A DNA stretch of 64,000 bases from assembly GCA_964559535.1 (NCBI GenBank), contig CAZLIC010000001.1, forward strand, positions 62,001-126,000. The letters are read 5' to 3'. Numbering within the stretch: the first letter of the stretch is position 1; each line of letters opens with the position of its first letter. Below, piece after piece: positions 16,910 to 25,260 of the stretch. This DNA is from CAZLIC01 sp964559535. Lineage in GTDB: Bacteria; Pseudomonadota; Alphaproteobacteria; Rhodobacterales; Rhodobacteraceae. Made by a program: the position numbers and the translations under genes. The notes beneath the pieces were generated by a model. It ran no database searches, was not told the origin of the DNA, and saw only the letters and a list, made by a program, of their open reading frames with translations.

Positions 16910-16940
16910 CCCCGCCGTGCCTGCACGGCGGGGTCTTTTC
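16910..16940 (+). terminator. Intrinsic terminator after ccrM
   Basis: CCCCGCCGTG (16910-16919) and CACGGCGGGG (16924-16933) form a perfect 10-bp stem with a four-base loop, followed by TCTTTTC. It sits between convergent ccrM and the lyase-like gene. Confidence 0.9.
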
Positions 16941-16947
16941 GTTGCGC

Positions 16948-17922
16948 TCAGTCCCGCGGCGGCTGGCCCAGCGTCTGCAGCACGCGCGTGTCCACTTCGT
17001 CGCGGCTGCGGCCCGCAATGAACTCGTCGTAGAACACCACCATTGGCGGCACCGTGACGCCGCGCGCGGCCACGCGGGCCAGTGACGGGGCGAACAGCCC
17101 GTGCCGCTGTGTGGGACCGGCGCCCCAGCCCGCCGTGGTGGCCACGATCCTGCCGTAGTAGTTGCACTTCAGCGCGCCGTTCACCCAGACCCGCAGGAAG
17201 CCCTCGCCATTCGCGGCAAAGTTCGTCGCCAGAACCACATCCACCCACTGGCCGCGCGACGCCTCGGTGGAAAACAGCCGGCAGATCGCGCCGTTGTTCT
17301 GTTCCGGGCCCCAGGCGGCTGCAAGCTTCAGGTCGGTCAGCTCAACCACAACGTCCTCGGCAGAATTGCCGACGCGGTTGCAGATCGTGGGGTCGCAGCC
17401 GCCCCAGTTGCCTTCGCCCTGCGCCAGCCGGACGATGCGGATGAAGGCGGGCGTCTCACCCTCGGTCTTCCATTGGGCAAGCACAAGACCGGGATCGGCC
17501 CTGCGCTCAACCGGGCCCAGGTTTGCGTTCAGGAAACTCCAGCCGTACCACACCTCCCGTCCGGGACGCAGGCGGAAGGCGGGTTTCTCTTCGCGCAACT
17601 CGGCGCGCGACCGCCCCGCGGCGCAGTCGTCCGCGGCGCAGTCACCCACGCGCAGCTCGAACCGCTCGGCCTGAACACCGCGCCGGACCGGTTCCCCCGG
17701 CCCGGTCATCCGCATACCCCAGGGCGTGGCACTGAAATGCCGTTCCCAGCCGGGCGGCGGCGGCGAAAGGGCAGAAACGGCGTCGGGCGGTCCGGGCTGC
17801 ACCGGTTGGGCGGGCGCACCGGCCGCGGTGCTTCGGCCACCCGGAAGGGTAATCGTGATCGTCTGCCCGCAGGCGGCAAGGGCCAGCAGCGCTGCCACCA
17901 CTGTTGCCCGGACCTTGCCCAT
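16948..17922 (-). CDS. Polysaccharide-lyase-like lipoprotein (heparin-lyase fold family)
   Basis: This 324-residue predicted lipoprotein has the lipobox LALAACG near residue 18 and a proline-rich spacer to about 50. A beta-rich domain follows that resembles the Polysacc_lyase (heparin lyase I-like jelly-roll) family: RSRAELREEKPAF, EVWYGWSFLNAN, GLVLAQWKTEGE, and WVDVVLATNF...GFLRVWVNG. These strands normally line a groove that binds acidic polysaccharides. The gene is divergent from the alginate-type operon, 323 bases away, so the uronate polymer is a natural candidate substrate. Catalytic residues cannot be assigned by eye. The ATG at 17922 was chosen because it starts the lipoprotein signal. 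Confidence 0.65.
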   Translation of the reverse strand: MGKVRATVVAALLALAACGQTITITLPGGRSTAAGAPAQPVQPGPPDAVSALSPPPPGWERHFSATPWGMRMTGPGEPVRRGVQAERFELRVGDCAADDCAAGRSRAELREEKPAFRLRPGREVWYGWSFLNANLGPVERRADPGLVLAQWKTEGETPAFIRIVRLAQGEGNWGGCDPTICNRVGNSAEDVVVELTDLKLAAAWGPEQNNGAICRLFSTEASRGQWVDVVLATNFAANGEGFLRVWVNGALKCNYYGRIVATTAGWGAGPTQRHGLFAPSLARVAARGVTVPPMVVFYDEFIAGRSRDEVDTRVLQTLGQPPRD

Positions 17923-18245
17923 CGCGCCCCTGCCTGTCTGCGTACACCCGGTGTGAACAAAGGTATCCACACGGTCAAGGCCTGCGGTGCCCGGACGGCT
18001 GCCAGATGCACCACGCGGCAAGTCATGGCTAAATTGTGGCATTGTCTCTGTTCCATGAACACCACATCTGGGCATTGTTTCCGCATTCGCACTAGTGGCA
18101 GTGGCCGGCCCAAGCGCTGTAGCAGATTTGACACGCGCGTTCCGCGCTTCGCTGCGCCTGTTCGCAAAGCGCTTTCAGGACGGCCCGCAAGCCTCTAGAT
18201 TCTCAACAAAATAAACGAAACTGCAACGAGCAGACGAGGCAGGAC
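17923..18245. promoter_or_regulatory. Divergent intergenic region between lyase-like gene and alginate-type operon
   Basis: This is the only gene-free stretch over 300 bases. It is less GC-rich than its surroundings. It holds the 10-bp palindrome AAAGCGCTTT (18166-18175), a TTGACA at 18128-18133 without a convincing -10 partner, and a possible -10 TAGATT at 18196-18201 that overlaps a CcrM site GATTC (18198-18202), 44 bases ahead of algD. Any operator for the polymer operon should lie here; none is recognisable. Confidence 0.4.
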
Positions 18246-19565
18246 ATGGCAAGAATAAGCGTATTCGGTATCGGATACGTGGGGGTGGTCGCGGCCGCAT
18301 GTCTGGCGCGCGACGGTCACCACGTGATCGCGGTTGATGTCGATCCGGCAAAAATCCGGGCGATCAACGAGGGCAAGTCGCCCATCGTGGAAAACGGTCT
18401 GGACACCCTGATCGAACAGGTGGTCGCCAGCGGTCGACTGATGGCGACGGCGGATGTTCAGGCCGCCATCATGGGCACCGAGGCCAGCTTCGTCTGCGTC
18501 GGCACGCCCAGCGCGCCGGACGGCTCGGTGGGCCTGACCTATGTGCGCGGCGCCTGCGAGAACATCGGTAGGGCCCTGGCCAGGAAATCGGCCTACCACT
18601 CGGTGGTCATCCGCTCGACCATCGTGCCGGGTTCCTGCGAGACCACCTGCATCCCGGCGTTGCAGGCGGCCTCGGGCAAGACCGCGGGCAAGGACTTTGG
18701 CGTGGGCTACTACCCCGAGTTCCTGCGGGAATCGACCGCGATCGAGGACTATGACGCGCCCGGACTGATCGTGTTCGGCGCGATGGACAAGCCGACGGCG
18801 ACCTTCCTTTCGGCGCTGAACGAAGGCCTGGGCTGCAAGATCCACGTCACCGACCTGCGCACCGCCGAGATGGTGAAGTACACCTCGAACACCTGGCGCG
18901 CGGTGAAGGTGACCTTCGCCAACGAGATCGGCAACATCGCCAAGGCCAGCGGCATCGACGGCCAATCGGTGATGGACATCCTGTGTTCCGACACCAAGGT
19001 GGCGCTGTCGAAGTACTTCATGCGCCCGGGCTTTGCCTTCGGCGGGTCGTGCCTGCCCAAGGACGTGCGTGCGCTGCGCCATCTTGCGGCGACCACCGGC
19101 GCGGGTTCGCACCTGCTGGATGCCGTGCTGGAAGCCAACGAGGCGCAGATCCGTCGCGCCGAGGCGATGGTGGAAAACGCGGGCGCCAAGCAGGTGGGTT
19201 TCGTGGGCATCAGCTTCAAGCCGGGCACCGACGACCTGCGCGAAAGCCCGCTGGCCGAACTCGCCGCGCGCCTGATCGCCAAGGGCGTGGGCGTCGGTAT
19301 CTATGACCCCTACGTGTACGAAGCCTACGCGTCGAAACCCGCTGCGGCAGGCCGTGGCAACGACGTGATCCCCGACCTGCGGGACCGGATGGTGCCGGAA
19401 CTGGCGCATCTGATCGACGGGTCGGATGCAATCCTTGTGGGCAACTACTACAGCGACACGATCGACAGCATCCGCGATGCCGCCAAGTCGCGCCCCGTGG
19501 TCGATCTGGCCAGACTGAAGCGTGACATGGTGTCGGACGGGACGTACCAGGGCATCTGCTGGTAA
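18246..19565 (+). CDS. algD: GDP-mannose 6-dehydrogenase
   Basis: This 439-residue cytoplasmic NAD-dependent enzyme makes GDP-mannuronate, the committed precursor of alginate-type polymers. The N-terminal Rossmann motif VFGIGYVGVV, VGTPSAPDGS, the YYPEFLRE block and the catalytic Cys269 in FAFGGSCLPKD are all present. The last agrees with the known AlgD cysteine. GISFKPGTDDLRESP marks the C-terminal nucleotide-sugar domain. It opens a nine-gene operon: alg8 starts only 4 bases after its stop. Choice of AlgD over UDP-glucose dehydrogenase rests on alg8 and alg44 next door and on overall similarity to AlgD. Confidence 0.93.
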   Translation: MARISVFGIGYVGVVAAACLARDGHHVIAVDVDPAKIRAINEGKSPIVENGLDTLIEQVVASGRLMATADVQAAIMGTEASFVCVGTPSAPDGSVGLTYVRGACENIGRALARKSAYHSVVIRSTIVPGSCETTCIPALQAASGKTAGKDFGVGYYPEFLRESTAIEDYDAPGLIVFGAMDKPTATFLSALNEGLGCKIHVTDLRTAEMVKYTSNTWRAVKVTFANEIGNIAKASGIDGQSVMDILCSDTKVALSKYFMRPGFAFGGSCLPKDVRALRHLAATTGAGSHLLDAVLEANEAQIRRAEAMVENAGAKQVGFVGISFKPGTDDLRESPLAELAARLIAKGVGVGIYDPYVYEAYASKPAAAGRGNDVIPDLRDRMVPELAHLIDGSDAILVGNYYSDTIDSIRDAAKSRPVVDLARLKRDMVSDGTYQGICW

Positions 19566-19569
19566 GCCG

Positions 19570-21048
19570 ATGTTCCTTCTGGTCACCCACGCGGCGTATT
19601 GGGCGTTTGTCGTCACGATGTTCTCGGCATTGCCGGTGGGCACGCTGGGGCACCTGAACACAAACTCCCAAACGATCCTCATCCTGGGGTTCCTGGGCAC
19701 CTGGCGGTACAGCTGGGCGGCGCTGAACTTCACGCGTGCGGCGATCTTCTACAACTGGGTCTACCCGCGCCGGAAGGCGCGGGCCATCGCACGGTTCGCC
19801 GAACGCGGCGTGCCGTGCCATGCCTATTTCCTGGTCACCAGCTACATGGTGGATCCCGAGGCGACGCTTCTGTGCTATCGCGCGCTGTTCAGGGCCGCCG
19901 CCAATGCACGCGATGGCGCAACCATCGTGGCGTCCGTTTGCGACGGCGCCGACGAACGCCTGATCCGCAGCATCTGGGACCAGTGCCCGCATGACCTGTC
20001 GCGCGCGAAGCTGGTGATCGACCGCATCCGCCCCAACGGCAAGCGCGACGCCATGGCCAAGACGCTGAAGATCATCGCCGCCGAGGCGCCCACCAAGTAT
20101 GACATCTGCATCTTCGTCGACGGCGACACCTGCGTGCCCGAGGACGTGGTGGAACAGTCGGCGCCCTGGTTCACCCGCGAGACGGTGGGCGCGCTGACCA
20201 CCGACGAAGGCGTGATCCTTGACCGCGACAACCTGTTCAAGGACTGGTTCATCCTGCGCTTCAACCAGCGCCAGGTCATGATGTCGTCGATGGGCCTGTC
20301 GCGCCACGTCCTTACGCTGACCGGCCGCATGTCGGTGTTTCGCGCCGACCTGTGCACGCACCCCGAATTCGTGAACGGCGTGAACCACGACTTCCTGGAC
20401 CACTGGCGCCTGGGCCGCGTGACCTTCCTGACCGGCGACGACAAGTCCACCTGGTTCTGGCTGCTGCGCAACGGCTGGGAGATGGTCTATCTGCCCGACG
20501 TGCGGTCGTGGTCGATGGAAACGCAGCCGCGCCCCACGTTCTTCGACAGTGCCAAGACGCTGATGGTGCGCTGGTTCGGCAACATGATGCGCACCAACGG
20601 GCGGGCGCTGGCGCTGGGGCCTGCGCCCATGGGGTTCTTCACCTGGTGGTCGATCTTTGACCAGCGCGTGTCGATCTGGACCACGCTGGTCGGCCCGATC
20701 TCGGTGATCTGGACCGCCGTTACCGTGTCACCCACCATCATTCCCTTGTACATCGGCTGGGTGCTGATGACACGCTATGTGTTCTGTGCCGTCATTTCGC
20801 TGTTCCGCGGAACCTGGTTCCCGGTGACCCACCCGCCCATCCTGTATTTCGGTCAGATCGTGGGCGCACTGGTGAAAAGCTTCGTGCTGTTCCGCCTCGA
20901 CCGCCAGAAATGGACCCGGCAAGGGTCCGGCGGCGGGACAGGCGGGCTCAGCCTTTCGGCGCGCATCCTTGCCATTGACTCGACCGTTCACCACGCACTC
21001 GCACTGGTCTGGCTGACCGTGCTGGTGATCATGCTGGGGCAAATCTGA
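19570..21048 (+). CDS. alg8: Mannuronan synthase catalytic subunit
   Basis: This 492-residue membrane GT2 glycosyltransferase polymerises GDP-mannuronate and moves the chain across the inner membrane. Spans are visible at the N-terminus (about 2-25 and 34-55) and in the C-terminal third. Catalytic motifs look intact: IFVDGDTCVP (DxD region), VNHDFLDHWRLG, TGDDKSTWFWLLRNGW and the acceptor-site MVRWFGNMMRTN, which is typical of Alg8. The ATG at 19570 is chosen because it lies 4 bases after algD and begins the first span. The stop overlaps the start of the alg44-like gene (TGATG). Confidence 0.93.
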   Translation: MFLLVTHAAYWAFVVTMFSALPVGTLGHLNTNSQTILILGFLGTWRYSWAALNFTRAAIFYNWVYPRRKARAIARFAERGVPCHAYFLVTSYMVDPEATLLCYRALFRAAANARDGATIVASVCDGADERLIRSIWDQCPHDLSRAKLVIDRIRPNGKRDAMAKTLKIIAAEAPTKYDICIFVDGDTCVPEDVVEQSAPWFTRETVGALTTDEGVILDRDNLFKDWFILRFNQRQVMMSSMGLSRHVLTLTGRMSVFRADLCTHPEFVNGVNHDFLDHWRLGRVTFLTGDDKSTWFWLLRNGWEMVYLPDVRSWSMETQPRPTFFDSAKTLMVRWFGNMMRTNGRALALGPAPMGFFTWWSIFDQRVSIWTTLVGPISVIWTAVTVSPTIIPLYIGWVLMTRYVFCAVISLFRGTWFPVTHPPILYFGQIVGALVKSFVLFRLDRQKWTRQGSGGGTGGLSLSARILAIDSTVHHALALVWLTVLVIMLGQI

Positions 21049-22292
21049 TGACGATCCAGGACAAGAACCCGAAAGTTCCGCCCACCGATCCGTTCTCGGC
21101 TGCACCCGCCGGCACACGCCGGGCCGCTGGCCCGATCAGCCAGGCCGTTGCCGCCGCCACACAGGCCGCGCGCGCCGCTTCGGTGCGGCCCGAACCCGTG
21201 CTGAAGGCCCCCGGACCGGCTGCGGTTGCAGATATCGCCCTGACGGCGGCCCCGAAGGCGCTGCCGCAGGACTTTGTCACCGAAACCGAGCATCCGGTGC
21301 TGCCCATTCCCTTCACCGTGTTCATGGGCGAGCACAAGCTGGAGGGCAAGGGCATCTCGGTGGCGGCGGCCTTTGCCGCCATCGGCGGTGCGCTGGACCC
21401 CAGCTGGCGCGGCCACCGCGACGTGGTGCGCCTGCAGTTCGACTTTGCCGGGTTCAGCGTGACGCTGACGCCCGAAATCGTGGTGGCAGGCTCGCGCAAG
21501 GACGGCGAGATGACGCTGCAGTTCCTTGAACCTGCCGGGTCACACCTGCCGCAGCTGCGCTACATCATCAACACCTACATCGCGGGCGACTTCGTCTCGA
21601 TGAACGGCATGATGTCCTACACCGGCCCCACCTCGCCCAAGGCCGTCAAGGCCGAGGCCCGCCAGAGCAAACCGCGTTTGCGCAGTGCGGCGGTGGTGGT
21701 GCTGTCGCTGACCATGCTGGTGGCGGCGGCAAACTTCATGATCGCGCGGGTGACGCAAAGCTACGAGCCTCGCCCCGTCTTTGTCGAGCGTGCAGGCAAG
21801 GAGATGAAGGCCACCACGGCGGGTCAGATCAGTTTCCTCAATCCACAGGCCAAGAAGGGTGAAGTGGCCTTCGCCATCAATGCCAACACCGGCGATGTGC
21901 TGAACTTCGCCCTGCCCTGCGACTGCGAGATCACGGTGACCGATGGCGTGTTCGAAGGCGCCACAGTTCTTCCATTTGACACGATTTTGTCCTTCTTTGA
22001 TACCAACGTTGCGGTCAGCGTCCAAACCCAGATGAGCATCGAGGGGCTCGGCAAGGTCATGGACGGCGAACGCGCCTATGTGGATCTGAATGACGGGCGC
22101 ACGGTTGGCGTCCGCGTGGTCACCACATCGGCCACCAATTCGGCGAACATGCGGGGCGATCTGTTCGTGCCGGTTCGTCTGCTGGCAGCGCCGGGCGCGC
22201 TGACACCGGACGACATTGGCAAGTCCGGCCGCCTGCGCCTTGTGAAACCCCTGATCCCCGGCTCATCCCCGTATCAGGTGGAGAAGCAATGA
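21048..22292 (+). CDS. alg44: Alg44-like polymerase co-subunit with degenerate PilZ domain
   Basis: This 414-residue protein has an Ala/Pro-rich N-terminal extension (1-75), a PilZ-like domain (about 77-190), one membrane span (about 212-234) and a periplasmic HlyD-like region with the Alg44-type PCDCEITV motif. Alg44 normally binds c-di-GMP through PilZ and activates Alg8. Here the two arginines that bind the nucleotide appear as Thr80 and Val84 in the stretch TETEHPVLPIP, and the Asp of the D-x-S-x-x-G motif as a Gly in GKGISVAAA. Nucleotide control is therefore doubtful. The assignment is supported by position, domain order and the CDC motif. The stop overlaps the next start (ATGA). Confidence 0.85.
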   Translation: MTIQDKNPKVPPTDPFSAAPAGTRRAAGPISQAVAAATQAARAASVRPEPVLKAPGPAAVADIALTAAPKALPQDFVTETEHPVLPIPFTVFMGEHKLEGKGISVAAAFAAIGGALDPSWRGHRDVVRLQFDFAGFSVTLTPEIVVAGSRKDGEMTLQFLEPAGSHLPQLRYIINTYIAGDFVSMNGMMSYTGPTSPKAVKAEARQSKPRLRSAAVVVLSLTMLVAAANFMIARVTQSYEPRPVFVERAGKEMKATTAGQISFLNPQAKKGEVAFAINANTGDVLNFALPCDCEITVTDGVFEGATVLPFDTILSFFDTNVAVSVQTQMSIEGLGKVMDGERAYVDLNDGRTVGVRVVTTSATNSANMRGDLFVPVRLLAAPGALTPDDIGKSGRLRLVKPLIPGSSPYQVEKQ

Positions 22293-23746
22293 CCAGGATT
22301 TATCCGCTCATCGTCTGCGGTGGCGTCGGCACGCGCCTGTGGCCGGTCTCGCGCACGCAAAGCCCCAAGCAGTTCGCGCGGGTGGGCGACGAGAATTCCC
22401 CCACCTTCTTCCAGTCGGCAATCGGGCGGCACACCGGGCCTGCCTATCACGAACCGGTCATCGTCTCGGCCGTCCGCAACCGCGAGGTGCTGGCCCGGCA
22501 GATGGACGAGATCCGCAGCAAGGGCACGATCATCCACGAACCCATGGGGCGCAACACCGGCCCCGCCGTGCTGGCCGCGGCCGTCACGCTGGCGGCGCGC
22601 GACCCCGGGGCCGTGATGGTGGTGGTGCCCGCCGACCACGTGATCAAGGGCGACCTGACCCCCACCATCACCGCCATGCTGCCCGCCGCACAGGCCGGGC
22701 GCATCATCACCTTCGGCATCAAGCCGCGCTACGCCGAAACCGGCTTCGGCTACATCACCGACGGCGGCCCCGTCATCGGCTATCCGGGCCTGCGCAAAGT
22801 GGAACGCTTCGTCGAGAAGCCCCCCACCCGCAAGGCGCGCCTGCTGGTGGAAAGCGACATCGCCTACTGGGCCTCGGGCCTGTCGATGTTCGCCGCGGCC
22901 ACCATCATCGAGGAATACCGCAAGTACGACCCGGCCACCGTGGCCGCGGTTGAGGCATCCGTTGCCCACGGCCACCAGGCCTTCGACGGGTTCGAACTGT
23001 CGGCCGAACACTTTGCCCAGGCCAAGTCGGGCCCCACCGAAAGCGTGGTGTTCGAAAAGACCGACCGCATCTCGCTGGCCCCGCTGGACGTCGAATGGTC
23101 CGACGTGGGCAGCTGGTCGGCGATGTACGGCATTTCGGAATCCGGCCCGATGGGCAACGTGATCCAGGGCGACGTGATCGTGGTGGAAACCACCAACTCG
23201 ATGGTGCGGTCCACCTCGCGGCTTGTCACCGTGGTGGGGATGAAGGACGTGATCGTGATCGACACGCCCGACGCCCTGCTGGTCACGCGCGTGGGCCACT
23301 GCCAGGATGTGAAGAAGGTGGCCGAGCACCTGAAGGGCGACAACCGCCCCGAAGCCGAGCGCCACGTCCCTGCCCTGCCGAAGATCGAGGCGCGCGCCTA
23401 TGGCGCCTTCGTGCCGCTGTTCCAGTCGGAAGGGGTCGAGATGTCCTCGGCCCGTCTGGCGCCGGGCAGCACGCTGGAGCTGTCGGCGGGCGAGGCACGG
23501 GAACTGGTGGTCGGGCGCGGCGCGGTCCTGGTAACGGGCATGGACATGAACCTGCCGCTGTCGTCGGGCCTGCGGCTGGGTCTGTCGGCCGATCAGGACG
23601 TGACGGTGGTGAACACAGGGCTGGTAGAGGCCGAGGTGGTGCTGATGACCCTGCACGCGGGCGCCGCGTGGCAGGCCGACGCACCGCCCCTGGCCGAGGG
23701 TCAGGAGGCGGCCGCAGCGCGGCCGGTTGCAACGATACGTGCGTGA
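22289..23746 (+). CDS. algA: Mannose-1-phosphate guanylyltransferase with degenerate isomerase domain
   Basis: This 485-residue relative of bifunctional AlgA/ManC makes GDP-mannose from mannose-1-phosphate and GTP. The pyrophosphorylase signature GGVGTRLWPVSRTQSPKQF is at 11-29 and GRNTGPA, VVVPADHVI, FVEKPP and DVEWSDVGSW follow, so this half looks active. The C-terminal cupin (about 358-460) should carry the phosphomannose isomerase zinc site (QMHHHRAEHW type). The aligned stretch LELSAGEARELVVGRG (about 396-411) has no histidine. Fructose-6-phosphate to mannose-6-phosphate conversion probably relies on another gene. It overlaps alg44 by ATGA and the following gene by a few bases. Confidence 0.88.
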   Translation: MTRIYPLIVCGGVGTRLWPVSRTQSPKQFARVGDENSPTFFQSAIGRHTGPAYHEPVIVSAVRNREVLARQMDEIRSKGTIIHEPMGRNTGPAVLAAAVTLAARDPGAVMVVVPADHVIKGDLTPTITAMLPAAQAGRIITFGIKPRYAETGFGYITDGGPVIGYPGLRKVERFVEKPPTRKARLLVESDIAYWASGLSMFAAATIIEEYRKYDPATVAAVEASVAHGHQAFDGFELSAEHFAQAKSGPTESVVFEKTDRISLAPLDVEWSDVGSWSAMYGISESGPMGNVIQGDVIVVETTNSMVRSTSRLVTVVGMKDVIVIDTPDALLVTRVGHCQDVKKVAEHLKGDNRPEAERHVPALPKIEARAYGAFVPLFQSEGVEMSSARLAPGSTLELSAGEARELVVGRGAVLVTGMDMNLPLSSGLRLGLSADQDVTVVNTGLVEAEVVLMTLHAGAAWQADAPPLAEGQEAAAARPVATIRA

Positions 23747-25247
23747 ACATGCGGGGGGCAGGAACAGGTTCGCATGGCTGCTTCCGGCGGCCCTGATTTC
23801 CTGCACCCTGCTTGCCCACCCCGCCGCCGCGCGCCAGCCCGACCAGCCCAGCCTTGACCCCGGCCTGCGCCTGCAGGGCCTTGCCGCGTCGGCCATGGTC
23901 GCACCAGACCGCCCTGCGGCCGAGCTGATCTCCGAAGCGGGCCTGTCCGACCTTGTGGGGCTTGCGGCGCGCCAGACCGCTGTGGCTGCTTGGTCACCCC
24001 TCCCCCAGGCCGCGGCCGACCTGCGCCCGCAGACCATGCGCCTGTTCATGACGGCGCTGGCCCAGGGTTATGGCGCCGAGGACATCTCGGTCGTTCTGGG
24101 CGCGCAGCCCACGCTGGACGCCCGCGCCCTGGTGGTGCGATCCGGCACCGCCACGCTGGCCGACCTGCGCCGCGCACTGCCGCCCGAGCCCGACGGCCGG
24201 CTGTTGCTGACCATGCCGCTGGTGGTGATGCCCGGCGCCGCGCTGCGCCTTTCGCCGGGCGAAACGTTGCTGTTGTCGCGGCCTGACGGGGCGTTCCTCA
24301 TCAACTTCGGCCTGATGCAGATCGATGGCGCCGAAATCGCCGGAACCGGCGACCGCAACCCGCGCCGCGGCCTGTATGCCCCCTTCGTGGCCACCGCCGA
24401 TGGCGGCACGGTGCAGGCGCGCGGCGCGCGGGTGCATTCACTGGGGTTCGGCAAGACCGTCAAGTTCTCGGGCTTCTCGGTGCTGCAGGGTACCATCCGC
24501 CCGCCGCGCCAGCCCAGCTGGATCATCGATTCAAGCTTTGCCCACATGCGCTCGGTTGTCGTCGGGCTGGCGGCGGACGTTGTGGTCTCGGGCAACCGGT
24601 TCCGCGACATGACCGGTCCCGCCCTGCTGATCCACCGCTCGCGCCGGGTGACCGTCAGCTACAACCTGTACTCCGGCGGCATGGAAACCAACGCCATCGT
24701 CATCGAGCAAGGCTCGGCCGATGCCACCGTCACCGGCAACATGGTGCTGGGCGGCAAGCGCAACGGCATCGTCGTGCGCAACGACAGCACCGGCGCCACG
24801 GTGACGCAGAACGTGGTGTGGCGCCGTCTGGGCGGCGGCATCGCCATCCTGCATTCGGATTGCGGGCGCATTTCGGGCAACCTTGTCATGCGCAACGGCC
24901 AGAAGGGCATCGAGGTGCGGTCCAGCCAGGGCGTCGAGGTAGCGGGCAACGCCGTCTATGCCAACCATTCCGCCGGGCTGTGGGTTTCGGCACAGCCGCC
25001 CGGCGCCACCACCCGCATCCAGGGCAACCGGCTGGCCGAAAACGGGTCGGGCATGGCGGCAGCGGCGGGCGAGCGGCTGCTGCTGGACGGCAACGACTTC
25101 TCGCACCAGTTCCCGCAGTTCCTGTCGGGCGATCTGGCCATCCAGTCGAACGACGTGGCGCGGAACCTGCGCGGCACGGCGCCCATGGTGCTGGGCGGAA
25201 CCGTGGTGTCTGCCGCGGCCGCCACCGAAAACCCCTGCAGCAACTGA
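23739..25247 (+). CDS. AlgG-like right-handed beta-helix protein lacking the DPHD motif
   Basis: This 502-residue exported protein has a signal peptide (about 10-32) and a parallel beta-helix built of carbohydrate-binding/NosD-type repeats (about 230-450; N-x-V/I-x-x-N-x ladders). In Pseudomonas AlgG, the periplasmic mannuronan C5-epimerase, the DPHD motif is catalytic. The aligned position here reads LLIH (296-299) followed by the same RS, so epimerisation is unlikely. It might serve as a scaffold that guides the polymer. The GTG at 23739 is preferred, overlapping the algA stop; TTG at 23727 is an alternative, and neither has a clear ribosome site. It is the fifth gene of the operon. Confidence 0.75.
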   Translation: MREHAGGRNRFAWLLPAALISCTLLAHPAAARQPDQPSLDPGLRLQGLAASAMVAPDRPAAELISEAGLSDLVGLAARQTAVAAWSPLPQAAADLRPQTMRLFMTALAQGYGAEDISVVLGAQPTLDARALVVRSGTATLADLRRALPPEPDGRLLLTMPLVVMPGAALRLSPGETLLLSRPDGAFLINFGLMQIDGAEIAGTGDRNPRRGLYAPFVATADGGTVQARGARVHSLGFGKTVKFSGFSVLQGTIRPPRQPSWIIDSSFAHMRSVVVGLAADVVVSGNRFRDMTGPALLIHRSRRVTVSYNLYSGGMETNAIVIEQGSADATVTGNMVLGGKRNGIVVRNDSTGATVTQNVVWRRLGGGIAILHSDCGRISGNLVMRNGQKGIEVRSSQGVEVAGNAVYANHSAGLWVSAQPPGATTRIQGNRLAENGSGMAAAAGERLLLDGNDFSHQFPQFLSGDLAIQSNDVARNLRGTAPMVLGGTVVSAAAATENPCSN

Positions 25248-25260
25248 CCAGGAGCGGGCG

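Noticed and set aside
18128..18156. TTGACA at 18128 as the main promoter of the polymer operon
   Set aside because: No acceptable -10 sequence lies at 16-18 bases; a weak TAGATT at 18196 is the better candidate, so no promoter was annotated separately.
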